From contig NW_005179132.1 in the NCBI RefSeq assembly GCF_000350225.1, positions 1-64,000 of the forward strand: 64,000 bases of DNA, read 5' to 3'. Shown in pieces: positions 9,612 through 19,822 of this stretch. The notes below the pieces were generated by a model. It saw only the letters and a program-made list of their open reading frames with translations. It ran no database searches and was not told the origin of the DNA. Numbering within the stretch: position 1 is the stretch's first letter; each line of letters starts with the position of its first letter. This stretch comes from Chondrus crispus. Lineage: Eukaryota; Rhodophyta; Florideophyceae; Gigartinales; Gigartinaceae. Made by a program: the position numbers and the translations under genes.

Positions 9612-10472
9612 TTAGGATGAGGCCGCATAATCCATGGCGTCGGGGCGATCTGAGGTGCACCAGTCTGGTGACGGCTTCTCGTCGCGTGCGTGAGGGCGGA
9701 AAGCACTGTGAGGGTTTGGAAGTTCCTGCCAAATCCCTGCGGGTTCACTTATGTGCGGCTCGCGCAGGCCGTGCAAGCTTTGAATTGAGTGTTCACGTCT
9801 CCCAAGCACATGGAAATGAATTGAACCAGATGTCTATTTTTGTCTGGAGTCTGGACATGGACAGTAAAGAGATCAGGATATTCATACCCCGGGATACTAC
9901 TGCAGTTGCCAGCGAGCTTGAACTTGCATGCAACACTGCTTTCTGCGCCGAAAGTCACCTTCGGAACACGGCTTTTCAACTACCTATGAGGGAGTGCCAA
10001 GGCATGAGTTTATTCTCTATGCAAAGATAGTTGACCGTGCCTCGGAACAAAAGGAAAGTAATAGCTTGTATCCCGATTTACGGCTCTTCCTTCCTCTTGT
10101 TCCGAGGCACCGTCAACTTTCTTTGCATGGAGGAGATGAAAGGAGTCTTTGAAATCACCAAGCCGTTGCCTACCGGCCCATGGATGCGTGGTCAGTTGTT
10201 GGACATTATTCCCCCCTTAGCGAATATCTGTTGCAGGCTCCAAAGGTTGTATGACAGCCTCTCGGAGAAAGGAAATGGATATTCTATCGCAACTCGGAAA
10301 TTACCTTTGCCACAGGGAGCAGGACAATTAGGGCAACTAACCACTATCGTGAACTAGCACGGCAGCGAACAATAATCGTGTAATAAAGAGAGGCCGAGGG
10401 GGTGTGCTGCAGCTCTGAGCGCGCACTAGTTGCATCTAGTGAACTTAGTTCATGTTCTACAAGTTAGGGCAG
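9612..10472. other. Intergenic stretch with a long hairpin
   Basis: No gene is recognised. A 21-nt inverted repeat with one mismatch lies at 10030-10050 and 10097-10117 (GTTGAC.GTGCCTCGGAACAA arms, 46-nt loop). Both flanking genes end toward this gap. Confidence 0.6.
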
Positions 10473-11927
10473 TTACGATACAAGCGCATTCAAAAACTTG
10501 GGCAGGAGCATCTCCGGCGGCACGACGGCTCTATCATACTCCGGGACAATCGAATCGGAAAAGCGTTTCATCCATGGCACAAGCAGCCTTCCGGTAGCCT
10601 CGAGACCTTCTCGCTCGTCAACACCATCCGAAAAGCAAACTACGTACTTGCGATCCCACATCACCAAGACAAGCTTCTGCGCCGGAAACCGCGCGACAAG
10701 CCAGTCCTCCCCCCTCGACACCAATCGCGAACTCATGCTCATATCGCCTCGGTCCCATCGAAATAGAGTTTCCATGACGGCCACCCCCAGTACATGCGTA
10801 AACGACCCCACCGTGCCGCTAATCCTATCCTTGCTGAGCACAATCACTCCCTGAATAGCATACCTCACCTTGGAGTGGGTCTCAAGCTTCATATCTTCTA
10901 ATTTCCAGGGGCGCTCCATACACACCAGCAAATCCCTGGTCGCGCTCTTTCGATCGAGGGCCTCTTCCACGAAGTCCAAGAACTTTTCCCCTACTTCCTC
11001 CCCATCCTGAGCCGACTTTCGCACAAGGCCCATGATCCACACGACACCGCCGCCTGCTGTGTTCCACTCCGGTCGCCAGCGCGCTCCCCCTACGGCCATT
11101 TTGAACGGTTCGAAATCGTCCGGATCTAAACGCAGCTGCACCGCGCGCATAACTACCCTCGAAGCGACCGCAAAGTCGTCCGCCTGCAAATAGACACGCG
11201 GCGGCGGCTGCGGACGCGTGTCTGCGCGCAAAGGAGCGAGGTTGAACAGCAGCAAGACGTCCATCGGGGAGAGCTCGTGGTGTTCCGATGCAGCGGTGGC
11301 GATGAGGCGGCGCGGGTATGGCGGGGTGGCGGTGAAGATGAGGGCGTGCGTGAGGACATGACGCCAAGAGAGGAGGGCTTCGCGCAGGATGTGGGCGACG
11401 GCGGCGCGGGAGGCGGGGGCGATAGGGCACGGGAGGGAGACGGGAGCAAGCACGAGGTGCGGGAGCGGGTGGGCGAGGGCGTCATGTACGGCGGCGCGCA
11501 GCAGGGCGTGGGTCGGGGCGAGGCGGTGCGCGAGATGGGCGTTTGGGTGGGCCTTGATGAAGCACGGGAAGTCGGCGGAGAGGGTGAAGTGTAGGGCGGC
11601 CAGGGCGATGCGGGCGAGGCAGCGCAGGAGGGAGGGGGAGACGGAGGGCACGGGGGAGGAGACGTGCAGGTGGAAGGGGGCTTGGACGAGGGAGATGAGG
11701 ACGCCGTGCGGGGTGCGGACTTCGCGCGGGTGCGAATGGGTGAGGTGCTGGAAGGCGGTGGCGACGGCGGAGAGGGGGGCGAGGGATTGGGGGAGAGGGT
11801 TGGTGGGGGGGTGGTGGAGATGGAGGAGGGGCTTGCCGGCTGGGGTGGAAACCAGAAGAAAGAGAGGCAGCGAGGGGGTCGGGCGGGTCATTTCGGGGAG
11901 GTCGTGGTGAGGGGAGGGGGAGTTCAT
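10473..11927 (-). CDS. Mon1-like vesicle fusion protein
   Basis: This intronless 484-residue protein resembles MON1, the subunit that with CCZ1 forms the Rab7 exchange factor on late endosomes and vacuoles. The support is moderate. An N-terminal longin-like part has TPAGKPLLHLHH (compare the GKPIY.RH entry motif of MON1), followed by a block of hydrophobic strands. The middle segment LSPMDVLLLFNLAPL...PRVYLQADDFAVAS matches the MON1 region LxPxDLHLLFN...CLPxF. The C-terminal half is less typical. The first 330 codons are strongly GC- and CpG-rich and Pro/Leu/Ala/His-rich, unlike the last 130. Start is the ATG at 11927, with an alternative Met at residue 13. It is divergent from the orphan at 12233. 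Confidence 0.55.
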   Translation of the reverse strand: MNSPSPHHDLPEMTRPTPSLPLFLLVSTPAGKPLLHLHHPPTNPLPQSLAPLSAVATAFQHLTHSHPREVRTPHGVLISLVQAPFHLHVSSPVPSVSPSLLRCLARIALAALHFTLSADFPCFIKAHPNAHLAHRLAPTHALLRAAVHDALAHPLPHLVLAPVSLPCPIAPASRAAVAHILREALLSWRHVLTHALIFTATPPYPRRLIATAASEHHELSPMDVLLLFNLAPLRADTRPQPPPRVYLQADDFAVASRVVMRAVQLRLDPDDFEPFKMAVGGARWRPEWNTAGGGVVWIMGLVRKSAQDGEEVGEKFLDFVEEALDRKSATRDLLVCMERPWKLEDMKLETHSKVRYAIQGVIVLSKDRISGTVGSFTHVLGVAVMETLFRWDRGDMSMSSRLVSRGEDWLVARFPAQKLVLVMWDRKYVVCFSDGVDEREGLEATGRLLVPWMKRFSDSIVPEYDRAVVPPEMLLPKFLNALVS

Positions 11928-12232
11928 GCGGGCCCAGAACAGAGTGTCCGCGGAAGGAGCGGGGGGTGGGGGTCATAGTTGAGGATGAGACGGTTGCGTC
12001 ACGTCATGTGTGGATATGGTGCCGAGTTGGTTGCGACCGAGGTGGAGGATGGGGAAAGGGAACGGGGATGCGGATGGGGACAGGTACGAAGATGTGGCTG
12101 ATAGACGTGGCTGCGATGTCCAGGAATTGAGAAATACTGTAACAGGCAATTGTATTTTATAATTCCTGTAGTACGTACGTACCCTGTACGGCTCTCTTCC
12201 CTTCGAGATCCCCCGAGCCAAAGACAGGCGAG

Positions 12233-12640
12233 ATGTGGCAATTCCTGTCGCTAATCGTGTCGTTCGGGTCTCCCTTCGCCCTGTTGCGGCGTGCGCGGGA
12301 GCGACTGAACGGGGAGAGCAGCGGCGGGAGAGTGCGTGCTTGGACGACGCGGAACTCGGAGACGGCGCACTTCAGCCGTGCAGACGCGCTGCAGGTTGAC
12401 ATATGGGGGTCGAATCGGGGCTATCTATCGTTGGACGCGTGGAAGGAGCAGCGGGAGAAGCTGGGGCGGGAGCCGGTCAAAAGCGGGGTGCGCGGAGATC
12501 CGGAGCGGCGGATGTTTTTGCTGGAGGAGCTCGACGGCGGGGAGACGCTTGACGGAGCGGGGCGGCGGCGCAAGGCGAGCCGCAACGCGAGAGCGAGGGA
12601 TTTGGTGACCGAGGAGGAAGTGCGGCGGATGTTTCGGTGA
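12233..12640 (+). CDS. Orphan small protein, 135 residues
   Basis: I do not recognise this product. It opens with a hydrophobic stretch (MWQFLSLIVSFGSPFALL) that could be a signal anchor or membrane segment. The rest is charged, and the C-terminal third (RRRKASRNARARDLVTEEEVRRMFR) is predicted helical and basic. Coding is suggested by clean ATG and TGA boundaries, a head-to-head position with the Mon1-like gene, and its stop lying 16 nt from the stop of the converging DUF4499-like gene. A single-pass inner mitochondrial or ER protein is possible, but this is a guess. Confidence 0.5.
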   Translation: MWQFLSLIVSFGSPFALLRRARERLNGESSGGRVRAWTTRNSETAHFSRADALQVDIWGSNRGYLSLDAWKEQREKLGREPVKSGVRGDPERRMFLLEELDGGETLDGAGRRRKASRNARARDLVTEEEVRRMFR

Positions 12641-12656
12641 CGAGGATCGTCATTGG

Positions 12657-13054
12657 TCATTGCGGGGAGAGGGCCAGGGTGTGCATGAGGAGGAGGAGGG
12701 AGGGGAAGCCGAGGAGGGCGGTTTGGGCGATCCAGGCCGTGAAGAGGGAAGGGTGGGCGCGCGAGGCGGCCGAGCGGGCACGGGTGAGGAGGACGGCGAC
12801 GTAGAGGGCCTCCAGGGAGTGAACGATGAAGGTGAAGATGGCAGCCATGCGCAAGGGAGGCACTGGGAGCGGGAGGATGGCGACGAAGGCGGCCGGCCAC
12901 GGGGGTCTGGCAGNNNNNNNNNNNNNNNNNNNNNNNNNNNNNNNNNNNNNNNNNNNNNNNNNNNNNNNNNNNNNNNNNNNNNNNNNNNNNNNNNNNNNNN
13001 NNNNNNNNNNNNNNNNNNNNNNNNNNCTGTCCGAATTTTCTTCAGGCCGCACAC
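12657..13054 (-). CDS. DUF4499/TMEM254-like membrane protein, interrupted by assembly gap
   Basis: The readable part on the left of the gap encodes about 81 C-terminal residues with three hydrophobic segments: FVAILPLPVP, AAIFTFIVHSLEALYVAVLL and WIAQTALLGFPSLLLLMHTL. The pattern HSLEALYA...W..QT.LFGFPSL..L is that of the small DUF4499 (TMEM254-like) family of ER or organelle membrane proteins. The N terminus is lost in a run of 113 N (12914-13026); sequence on the far side cannot be assigned to the same exon. The start is therefore unknown. Confidence 0.6.
12914..13026. other. Assembly gap (113 N) followed by a 19-G run
   Basis: Bases 12914-13026 are undetermined. A homopolymer of G at about 13078-13096 follows. 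A long poly-G also occurs at 18891-18917, so sequencing difficulty at such tracts may explain the break. Confidence 0.95.
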
Positions 13055-13267
13055 CGCTTCCTTGCGCCGACTGCCCAGGGGGGGGGGGGGGGGGGGTCAG
13101 GGTGACAGGCCTTTGACGGTTATTCGTGACCAAGAAGGCTTTAGTGCTACCTCGCAAGGATGAGCAGCAACATCAGCTCTTCGGTAGGGAAAAAATCAAC
13201 CAAAGGATAAAAAATGCTCAACGTGCGCATATGAGTAGAGATGGATCCACAATCGTCAAAAAAACGT

Positions 13268-13340
13268 ACCCCCAGCAGGGCTCGAACCTGCGACCCTGGC
13301 GTTATTAGCACCATGCTCTAACCAACTGAGCTATGGAGGC
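13268..13340 (-). tRNA. trnI-AAU: tRNA-Ile(AAU)
   Basis: The minus strand folds as a 73-nt tRNA. Acceptor GCCTCCA pairs with TGGGGGT (two G-U pairs), the D arm is GCTC/GAGC, the anticodon stem TGGTG/CGCCA has loop CTAATAA, and the T arm GCAGG/CCTGC has loop TTCGAGC. The anticodon AAT reads isoleucine codons. There is no intron and no encoded CCA. A run of seven T starts a few bases after the 3' end, as expected for a Pol III terminator. Confidence 0.95.
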
Positions 13341-13930
13341 TTGACCATGATTCAAATTAAATCCAGTCAGAATTTATAGAACAATTTTAAACTTTTGATG
13401 AAATATTGAAATATTTCGATTTTTAATTCTTTTTCGAACTTTCAACTCTTTCACTCTCTGACCTGTAGTCGGTTCAGTTTCGAACCGCTACATGTCAACA
13501 AACGTGACCCAAACCGGTCCAAGCTATATTGTCATCGCATCAGCACATCGAGGGACATCCAACAGTGTGTTTTTTTACTGCAGCATGAATGAGGATATCG
13601 GTAGCCTACCCATACAAACAATTCTATGTCACTGAACCACTTAATCCAGAGACGGAAATCGGATTAGAAGGCCTGATTTAAACATCCAAGTCCGCTATCA
13701 CTTCGACCAGCTCATTGTCGCCCTCACCAAATCCCGCCTCCGTTATCAGCGTTCAAGCCATACGGACCTCTTCCTATCACTCCCTACGTGTCCGGCACAC
13801 CGATATGCCCAAACCATAAACTGTCAACTTTAATCCAACTGTATACATATAGCTTGCATACCTTTATAAAAGCACAAAGCCTTACCATCCTTTAGGTCAA
13901 TCCTTTCACTCTGCAAATGCTTCACTCTGC
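13341..13930. other. AT-rich intergenic stretch
   Basis: I see no gene. The DNA is clearly more AT-rich than the flanking genes. It lies between the 5' side of the tRNA and the stop of the propeller/IPT gene. Confidence 0.5.
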
Positions 13931-15535
13931 TCATAGCATATGTGGAGCAAGCCCGCCATTCGTCTTTCGCCGCATGTACGAATAGTCACCTCTTCCAAAC
14001 GTCGGCGAGAACATATTCCTAACCCCCACTGTCACACGCACCGACGTGTGCGCCCTTCCGCGCGGAGCGTAACAAGAAAGCGTATCCTCGCTTACAATCT
14101 CCACATCCACACACATCCGTGACCCAACAAAAACAACAACGTTTTGTCGCGATGCAAATTTGCCCGTCAACCACAGCTTGTTCCCGCCTTCCGGTGGTCC
14201 CCGTCGAGGATGCACTGTGTACAGAGCAACTTCGGCACTCGCAATCTCCTCAGCGTGCACCGCCCGAATCACCTTGATTTGCCGATTCATAAAGTCTGTT
14301 ACCACTAGATTGCCGTACCGGTCCATCGTCATATCCAACCCACCTTCGTCCATAATCTCCTCTCGTCTTGTCGTCTCATCCCCCTTTCGGTTGAGAAATA
14401 GCGCAAACGAGTTACCCGGCTCCCCAAAACCAATCCGTGCGAAGCACATTGCTCCCTTGAACTCCCTCCCCTGCACGTTGCCAGAATATTCTGTGATTCC
14501 GTTCGTTGACGATTCAATCTGCTCCAATGCCGCTTCCTGATCCTTTGCTTGAGCACCTATGTGTTGGAACTTGCACTGCTTGGGGTCTTGACGTCCGCGA
14601 TTCCGATTGGGATGCCCATACCACGCAGATTTCTTCACCAACAGGAACTTGTCAGGGTAGTGCGGTTGCGTTTCAAGATTTGTAGAGCATGTCGTGCTTT
14701 CTTTGCCATACCCCGGGTTGGGGCCGTTGTCTGTCATATACATTTCTTTATTTGTATGGAGTTCAATCCCGAACGCATTCATGAGTCCTGTAGCATACAA
14801 CTTCACGTCCGGGTCGCCGATGATGTTTGCAACACGCCCATCGTCACTGTCGTATACCACATCACCGTTGAAGCCGGCGATGTTGTAGTTTACTTCGAGC
14901 AGCGCCGCTGATAGTGGAGTCGCAGGCGCGCCTCCATCACCATCACCCTTTTCGCTATGCCCAGCATTTGTCATGCCTCCGTTAAGGACGTAGAGTTTCC
15001 CGTTGAGGCCAACAACCATACCGTTAACTCCGTGATCGTGGTTAGAGACAGAAAGTCCTGTCACAAGGTTTTTCGTTACGGAAAGACAATGCCCGTTTGT
15101 GTTCGAACGCATCACTTGTACCATTCCGTTTTTCCATCCGCCCGGATTATTCTCAGGGTTTCCATCCTTTCCACCCCCCCAGTTGAGAGTTGAAGTTGCA
15201 ATGTAGAAATAGATATCGTCCTCTTCGAACTTTCGAGGCTCGAATGCCATGCCTAGGACAATTCGATCCCAACCAAAGTCTTGACTGGTACATATGTCCA
15301 AGACATAATACTCACTATCAACTGTTAGCGCGTGAACGACACCTTTCGCTCCCACATAGTAACGAAGATCAGGCCCTTGTTGGATGACGGTCGGACCATC
15401 AATGGCACTGAACGGGCTCCCGTCGCTATTTTTGAAACTGTCTATTGTCCACGCAGCTGCATCCACTGGTCGCAAGCTTGCAAACACAACGCAGAACCCT
15501 ATGACGAAGGGTGGTAACCACGGAGTATGCCTCAT
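13931..15535 (-). CDS. Secreted beta-propeller protein with IPT/TIG domain
   Basis: The 534-residue product starts with a typical signal peptide (residues 1-27, hydrophobic FVIGFCVVFASL, cleavage near VDAAA). Residues about 30-430 look like a six-bladed propeller of the sorbosone/glucose-dehydrogenase or NHL type, with blade motifs such as RIVLGMAFEPRKFEEDDIYFYIAT, DHGVNGMVVGLNGKLYVLNGG, GLMNAFGIELHTNKEMYMTDNG and GGLDMTMDRYGNLVVTDFMNRQIKVI. Residues about 440-515 (TVHPRRGPPEGGNKLWLTGKF...CVDVEIVSEDTLSCYAPRG) form an IPT/TIG immunoglobulin-like domain. It is probably extracellular or in the wall. Substrate and cofactor are unknown. No intron is visible. The nearest plus-strand gene (16875) is 1.3 kb away. 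Confidence 0.75.
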   Translation of the reverse strand: MRHTPWLPPFVIGFCVVFASLRPVDAAAWTIDSFKNSDGSPFSAIDGPTVIQQGPDLRYYVGAKGVVHALTVDSEYYVLDICTSQDFGWDRIVLGMAFEPRKFEEDDIYFYIATSTLNWGGGKDGNPENNPGGWKNGMVQVMRSNTNGHCLSVTKNLVTGLSVSNHDHGVNGMVVGLNGKLYVLNGGMTNAGHSEKGDGDGGAPATPLSAALLEVNYNIAGFNGDVVYDSDDGRVANIIGDPDVKLYATGLMNAFGIELHTNKEMYMTDNGPNPGYGKESTTCSTNLETQPHYPDKFLLVKKSAWYGHPNRNRGRQDPKQCKFQHIGAQAKDQEAALEQIESSTNGITEYSGNVQGREFKGAMCFARIGFGEPGNSFALFLNRKGDETTRREEIMDEGGLDMTMDRYGNLVVTDFMNRQIKVIRAVHAEEIASAEVALYTVHPRRGPPEGGNKLWLTGKFASRQNVVVFVGSRMCVDVEIVSEDTLSCYAPRGRAHTSVRVTVGVRNMFSPTFGRGDYSYMRRKTNGGLAPHML

Positions 15536-16874
15536 TGCAGAAAGCCTTTCAGGTCCTTCTCAGCCTCTCCGTCTCCGAGACTACTTCATAAATGGCAATA
15601 TGGCAACAATAAAAAAGCGAGAAGCTGGACATACTATTGAGATGACAATTGTGTTTTCTTCAAGCCTTACATATTCTCTTTCTTGGGCCTCGAACGTCTT
15701 GCACGTACAGCGCTGAAAATGAACCTCGTCTATGGTCCAATAAGTAAGTTTGAAAGAAGTTTGAAAGAAGACTACTGTAGTGCTTCTAGCTGTAGCTGAA
15801 GAGGGCCATAAACGTCCTGCTTCAGTTTCTTTGAAGTTACGTTGATGTTCTGGGGCATCTCGCAGAGGTATGAGTTCCCATACAAGAAATAGAAAACGCC
15901 TTGGGTCCAAACCGGGTCACGCAAAATTTTAGTACGAGTGCACAAGAATGACAGAAGAGCCATGTACATGGAACCTTTGTAGACGTGCTGGAGTATTTTA
16001 TGGCCCTATAAATTTATGATAGTTAAAGTGCCCTGGTAGATGAGATGTAGTTCTTAAGCTATCCATATGTCCGCGGATACTTAGTCTTTACAATCGTATT
16101 GAACCCAGATATCATTTATCCAAAACACAGCTGCTGACTTGTGCCGTTCTTGGAAATCGAAATCCAGTTCTGCATTCGTCGTTAACAAAGTGTTAAAGCA
16201 AAAGTTTCGCCGTAATTAGTTGCTTGAAGGGTACTACCTTCTCTTCCCTCCTCTTAATTCAAGAATGACATGTAAATCCATGCCTACGAGATTATATGAA
16301 AGCCCTTCAATCACTGGTCCGGTATGAAAAGAGCAAGTTGAGCTTCACTGAAATCCAGAAAGGGATGAGAAGCATGGCTGTAGGTGACAGACATTTTGTT
16401 CAGTTGGCACTCTGAAGTCATTTCAAAACTCGTAACTATGCCATTTTTATCGTACCATCGACAGGTGTTGTGGCATCTTACCATTACGGCCTTGCGTTCG
16501 AATGGAAACTCATGGGTATCTTCAGTAAGAATTCTTTATCCAGTATGCGTACAGGTGTGCTGTTTGAGTCGATCACGACTTCTGATCGGGAGAAAGGGGG
16601 AAGCTTGCAGGCTTGTGAGGTGCACACGTGGCAGTCATGAACACAAATTTTGCATGTTGCTAAGCAAGTCAGACATCCGCGGCTACTAGGTATGACTACG
16701 GTACCGACAGGGATACTGGGGAGGTTCTCTTTTGCGGGCACTGCCAACGCCTTCAACTTCGTCCTATCTCGGCATGCCTTTCCTTTCCTACGGGCATGGC
16801 CTCACCCTACCAAGAGTGGTTGACACCCTGCAAAATTCTGGGAGCACTTGGAGAAGGCATGACCATCATACGCC
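15536..16874. other. Intergenic stretch between divergent genes
   Basis: No coding region or RNA gene could be supported in 1.3 kb. It must hold the promoters of the flanking divergent genes (propeller/IPT and AIF-like). Confidence 0.5.
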
Positions 16875-18872
16875 ATGTTCAGAACCGCCTCGCCTTTCCA
16901 GGCACTACTGGACTCGCTGCGACTCCGATCTCATCCGCATCATCGTTTAAAGGACATTGCACGCTTTGTTGATAGTAGACATGGACTGCGTCTTTCGATT
17001 TTTGGGCTTGCACTGGGCTGCGTTGGCGGGTCGTGGGCGTTAGCAGAAGACAGGGCGTCATACGATGGTACGGTCAAGAAACCTACGAGATCCTTTTATC
17101 GATACCTTATTTGCGGCGGAGGCATAGCAGCACAGGAAGCATTGAAGGTTTTCGTTGACGAAAATGTAGCCTCTGACGTCTTACTGGTGTCGCAAGACTG
17201 GAGGAAAGAAGGAGGTCAAGCTGTTGAACCACACACGGGGGCAAGCAGTCTTCCGGGAGAAGGGATTTGTTCCAAGATTTTATATGGAATTGGCAGTGTT
17301 TTTGTCCCCTTGTCTTCGTCAATATCTACCGCTGTTCGGAACCCTGAAATACTAATTGGGAGAAGTGTCAAAAAGATTGACTCAGCTTCAAGGGTAGCCG
17401 TTTTGGACGACGGCGTGGAGATTGGATTTGAGAGATGTCTTATTGCCGTTGGCAGTTCAGTTCCTCAAGCCCCAATTGGCAAAGTCGTCTCACGTGATGC
17501 TGCAAAATTGGTAAGTGGGGCGCAGTCAAAGGCAGACTGGGATCGCATTGATTCTATAGTCAAGCAGGGTTTGGAGAAAGCCCAAGGTTCGCAAGGAGCA
17601 AGGGCACACCTGACAGTTGTGGGAGGCGGTTGGATGTCGACCGCTGTAGGCGCCGAGCTTGTTAATCGGGGCGCAGATGTCACCTTTTCTTACGCAGAGC
17701 CCGGGTTCATGTCGCGTTACTTTCCCAAATATATCGCCCAGGACATTCTCTCACGTCTGCTGTGGGCGAGCGAAGGAGGAGTCGAATCCTTGTCGTATGC
17801 AGCTGTTCGATACGTGATTGCGCGTCAACCCATTGGGGAGCCAGAACGATCTTTAGAAGCTGAGGTTCATATTGGCACGGTTTTTGACTCTTTTTCGATC
17901 GTCGACTTCCGCACGGATCATGTGATATTTGCTCCTACCCTATCAGCACCAGTTCCACTTTATGTAACAGCTGCAAGAATGGAGGATGGCGGTTTTCTCG
18001 TGAGCCCAGAGTTGACGGTAGCGAGCGATGTCTATGCTGCAGGTGCCTCTCTCAGCGTTGGATCCGGAGCAATAGAGTATGCAAGAGTGATGCGTTGGAG
18101 TGCAGATCACGCGAGAGCAACGGGGAGGCATGCAGCACTGAACATTTTGGGAGCACGGCAGCCTTACTCGTATAGCCCTTCACTGTCTGTGAATCTTGAT
18201 TCTTTGCGGCTTCGAGTTCATGTTCATGGTGATTTGGATGGCTCCAGCGAGTCGTTTGGGTATTTCTCTCGAAGCAAAACCCGAGACGAAAGTACTTGCG
18301 GCGGTCAACTCGAAAAGGGCGTGCTGTTTTGTGTGAAGCCGGCACCACTGAGCCATCGCGGAGCAACACAGAAGCTTCATATCAGCGGAGTGGCGTTGTG
18401 GGATGGTTCGACTACGACTCGGATAGAAGACCTTGATGACGCACAAGAAGCGGTCAGAAAGTTGCTGCTGAACGCACCCATGAAACGGACCCAGCTGGAG
18501 AAAGCCATGGACAACTTCGTGCAGGAGTATCTGGATATTTCGCTTTTTCAGGACGAACCAAGAATAACGACATCCGTCGCAGCGGCAGAATCCACGGAAG
18601 CCGGTACAGAACTCGAACAACCGAACGAAGGAAGCCATGAAGCAAATGAAGAAACCCTTCCTACCAAGCCCTTGCGGAGTACCCGAAAGCCATCACCAGG
18701 AGTTATTTGGAGACGCCACAAATCAGCACGAACTCTTCGCGTGCGACCAGATGAACTGCTGTGGGTTAGAGATGAATGGGATGGAGCAGTCTCTCCCGAC
18801 ACCCATGAGGACAAGGTATCGATGGCATATAGAGAAATGTTGAAGAAGGCGGCAGGAGCCCCCGCCAATTAG
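16875..18872 (+). CDS. Apoptosis-inducing-factor-like FAD/NAD(P)H oxidoreductase
   Basis: The 665-residue protein is an AIF (AIFM1)-type flavoprotein, probably anchored in the mitochondrial inner membrane. Residues 1-40 are basic and acid-poor like a presequence, and residues 41-57 form a hydrophobic segment. An FAD-binding fold begins at YRYLICGGGIAAQEAL (75-90). A second dinucleotide fold lies at LTVVGGGWMSTAVGAEL (246-262). DVYAAGASLS is the second FAD contact typical of the family, and the C-terminal domain has the GVLFCVKPAP...SGVALWDG strand pair seen in AIF. Residues about 560-665 are an extra charged tail absent from animal AIF. Usual AIF length is about 610. In other organisms the protein supports assembly of respiratory complexes. 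It is intronless. Confidence 0.8.
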   Translation: MFRTASPFQALLDSLRLRSHPHHRLKDIARFVDSRHGLRLSIFGLALGCVGGSWALAEDRASYDGTVKKPTRSFYRYLICGGGIAAQEALKVFVDENVASDVLLVSQDWRKEGGQAVEPHTGASSLPGEGICSKILYGIGSVFVPLSSSISTAVRNPEILIGRSVKKIDSASRVAVLDDGVEIGFERCLIAVGSSVPQAPIGKVVSRDAAKLVSGAQSKADWDRIDSIVKQGLEKAQGSQGARAHLTVVGGGWMSTAVGAELVNRGADVTFSYAEPGFMSRYFPKYIAQDILSRLLWASEGGVESLSYAAVRYVIARQPIGEPERSLEAEVHIGTVFDSFSIVDFRTDHVIFAPTLSAPVPLYVTAARMEDGGFLVSPELTVASDVYAAGASLSVGSGAIEYARVMRWSADHARATGRHAALNILGARQPYSYSPSLSVNLDSLRLRVHVHGDLDGSSESFGYFSRSKTRDESTCGGQLEKGVLFCVKPAPLSHRGATQKLHISGVALWDGSTTTRIEDLDDAQEAVRKLLLNAPMKRTQLEKAMDNFVQEYLDISLFQDEPRITTSVAAAESTEAGTELEQPNEGSHEANEETLPTKPLRSTRKPSPGVIWRRHKSARTLRVRPDELLWVRDEWDGAVSPDTHEDKVSMAYREMLKKAAGAPAN

Positions 18873-19822
18873 GCAATAGAAAGTGTGTGTGGGGGGGGGG
18901 GGGGGGGGGGGGGGGGGAGGGGGGGCTCCACAATTTTGAATTATCACATTGAACGTAGTTATTCATGTGACCCATCTCGAGAGCCACGCACATCCGAAGG
19001 CATGGATTTGGTCTGGCATGTTTAAGTATTGTCTTTTTAGAGCTGGGAAGGAACTCTGTCGTAGAATCGAGCGTACCGCTGCCACTCCCTAGACTTCGGC
19101 AGGCGGTATAGATTGAATACCATCTCACAAACGCTTGCCATTCCAGACATGGGCAGATGTGGATGACCACAGCGCGACCATTTTAGTTCTGGTATGCGTG
19201 TACGGTCAGGAACGGTGGCTGGTAGAACATGAGAAAGTGTCTACAGAACCAGTGAAGCGCAAGTACTATATTACTATGGGCAATGAGGCTTCGGCAGTGT
19301 TGAGGGGTCCACCATCTTCTTATCGCTTTGCTCTACATCCAGTTTACATGATAATCCTTTCACTGCATCGGTCCTTACATAGTGAAGACAGTGTTTGTTT
19401 GACGAGGCAATAATGCGAGCAGTTCGAACCTTCACACACACACACACACACAACACACACACACACACACACTGACATTCGACTGCAGTAATATCGTCCA
19501 CCTAAACTCCTATTTGGCAGGTGTCATAGGTGAGCTTCGTCTATTGCGCAAGATTCCACTAAACACTTGCACAAACAAGGCCGGAGATATCCATGCCGGG
19601 GGCTATGATGACAAAGCCCTTCGTCTGATTCGAGCGGCTGCTTTCATAAGGCCATCTCCGATTCGCACAACCTGAGATTCTGCCATAACTTCACACTAAA
19701 TGATCCCATGAAGAGCACTCAAACAAACCATGTATGTTTTCGACTCCGTCCGTTATCTTCTCAGTTACAGTGGACTTGAACTGCGCCCGTAACGCATCGG
19801 CATCGCAATCGGTGACCCGTGC
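18873..19822. other. Intergenic stretch with poly-G and CA repeats
   Basis: A run of about 27 G starts at 18891, directly after the AIF-like stop. A (CA)n microsatellite lies at about 19433-19472. No gene is recognised between the two converging genes. Confidence 0.7.

Noticed and set aside
11277-11978. Gly/Glu-rich plus-strand frames opposite the Mon1-like gene
   Set aside because: They arise from the high GC content of the antisense of that gene.
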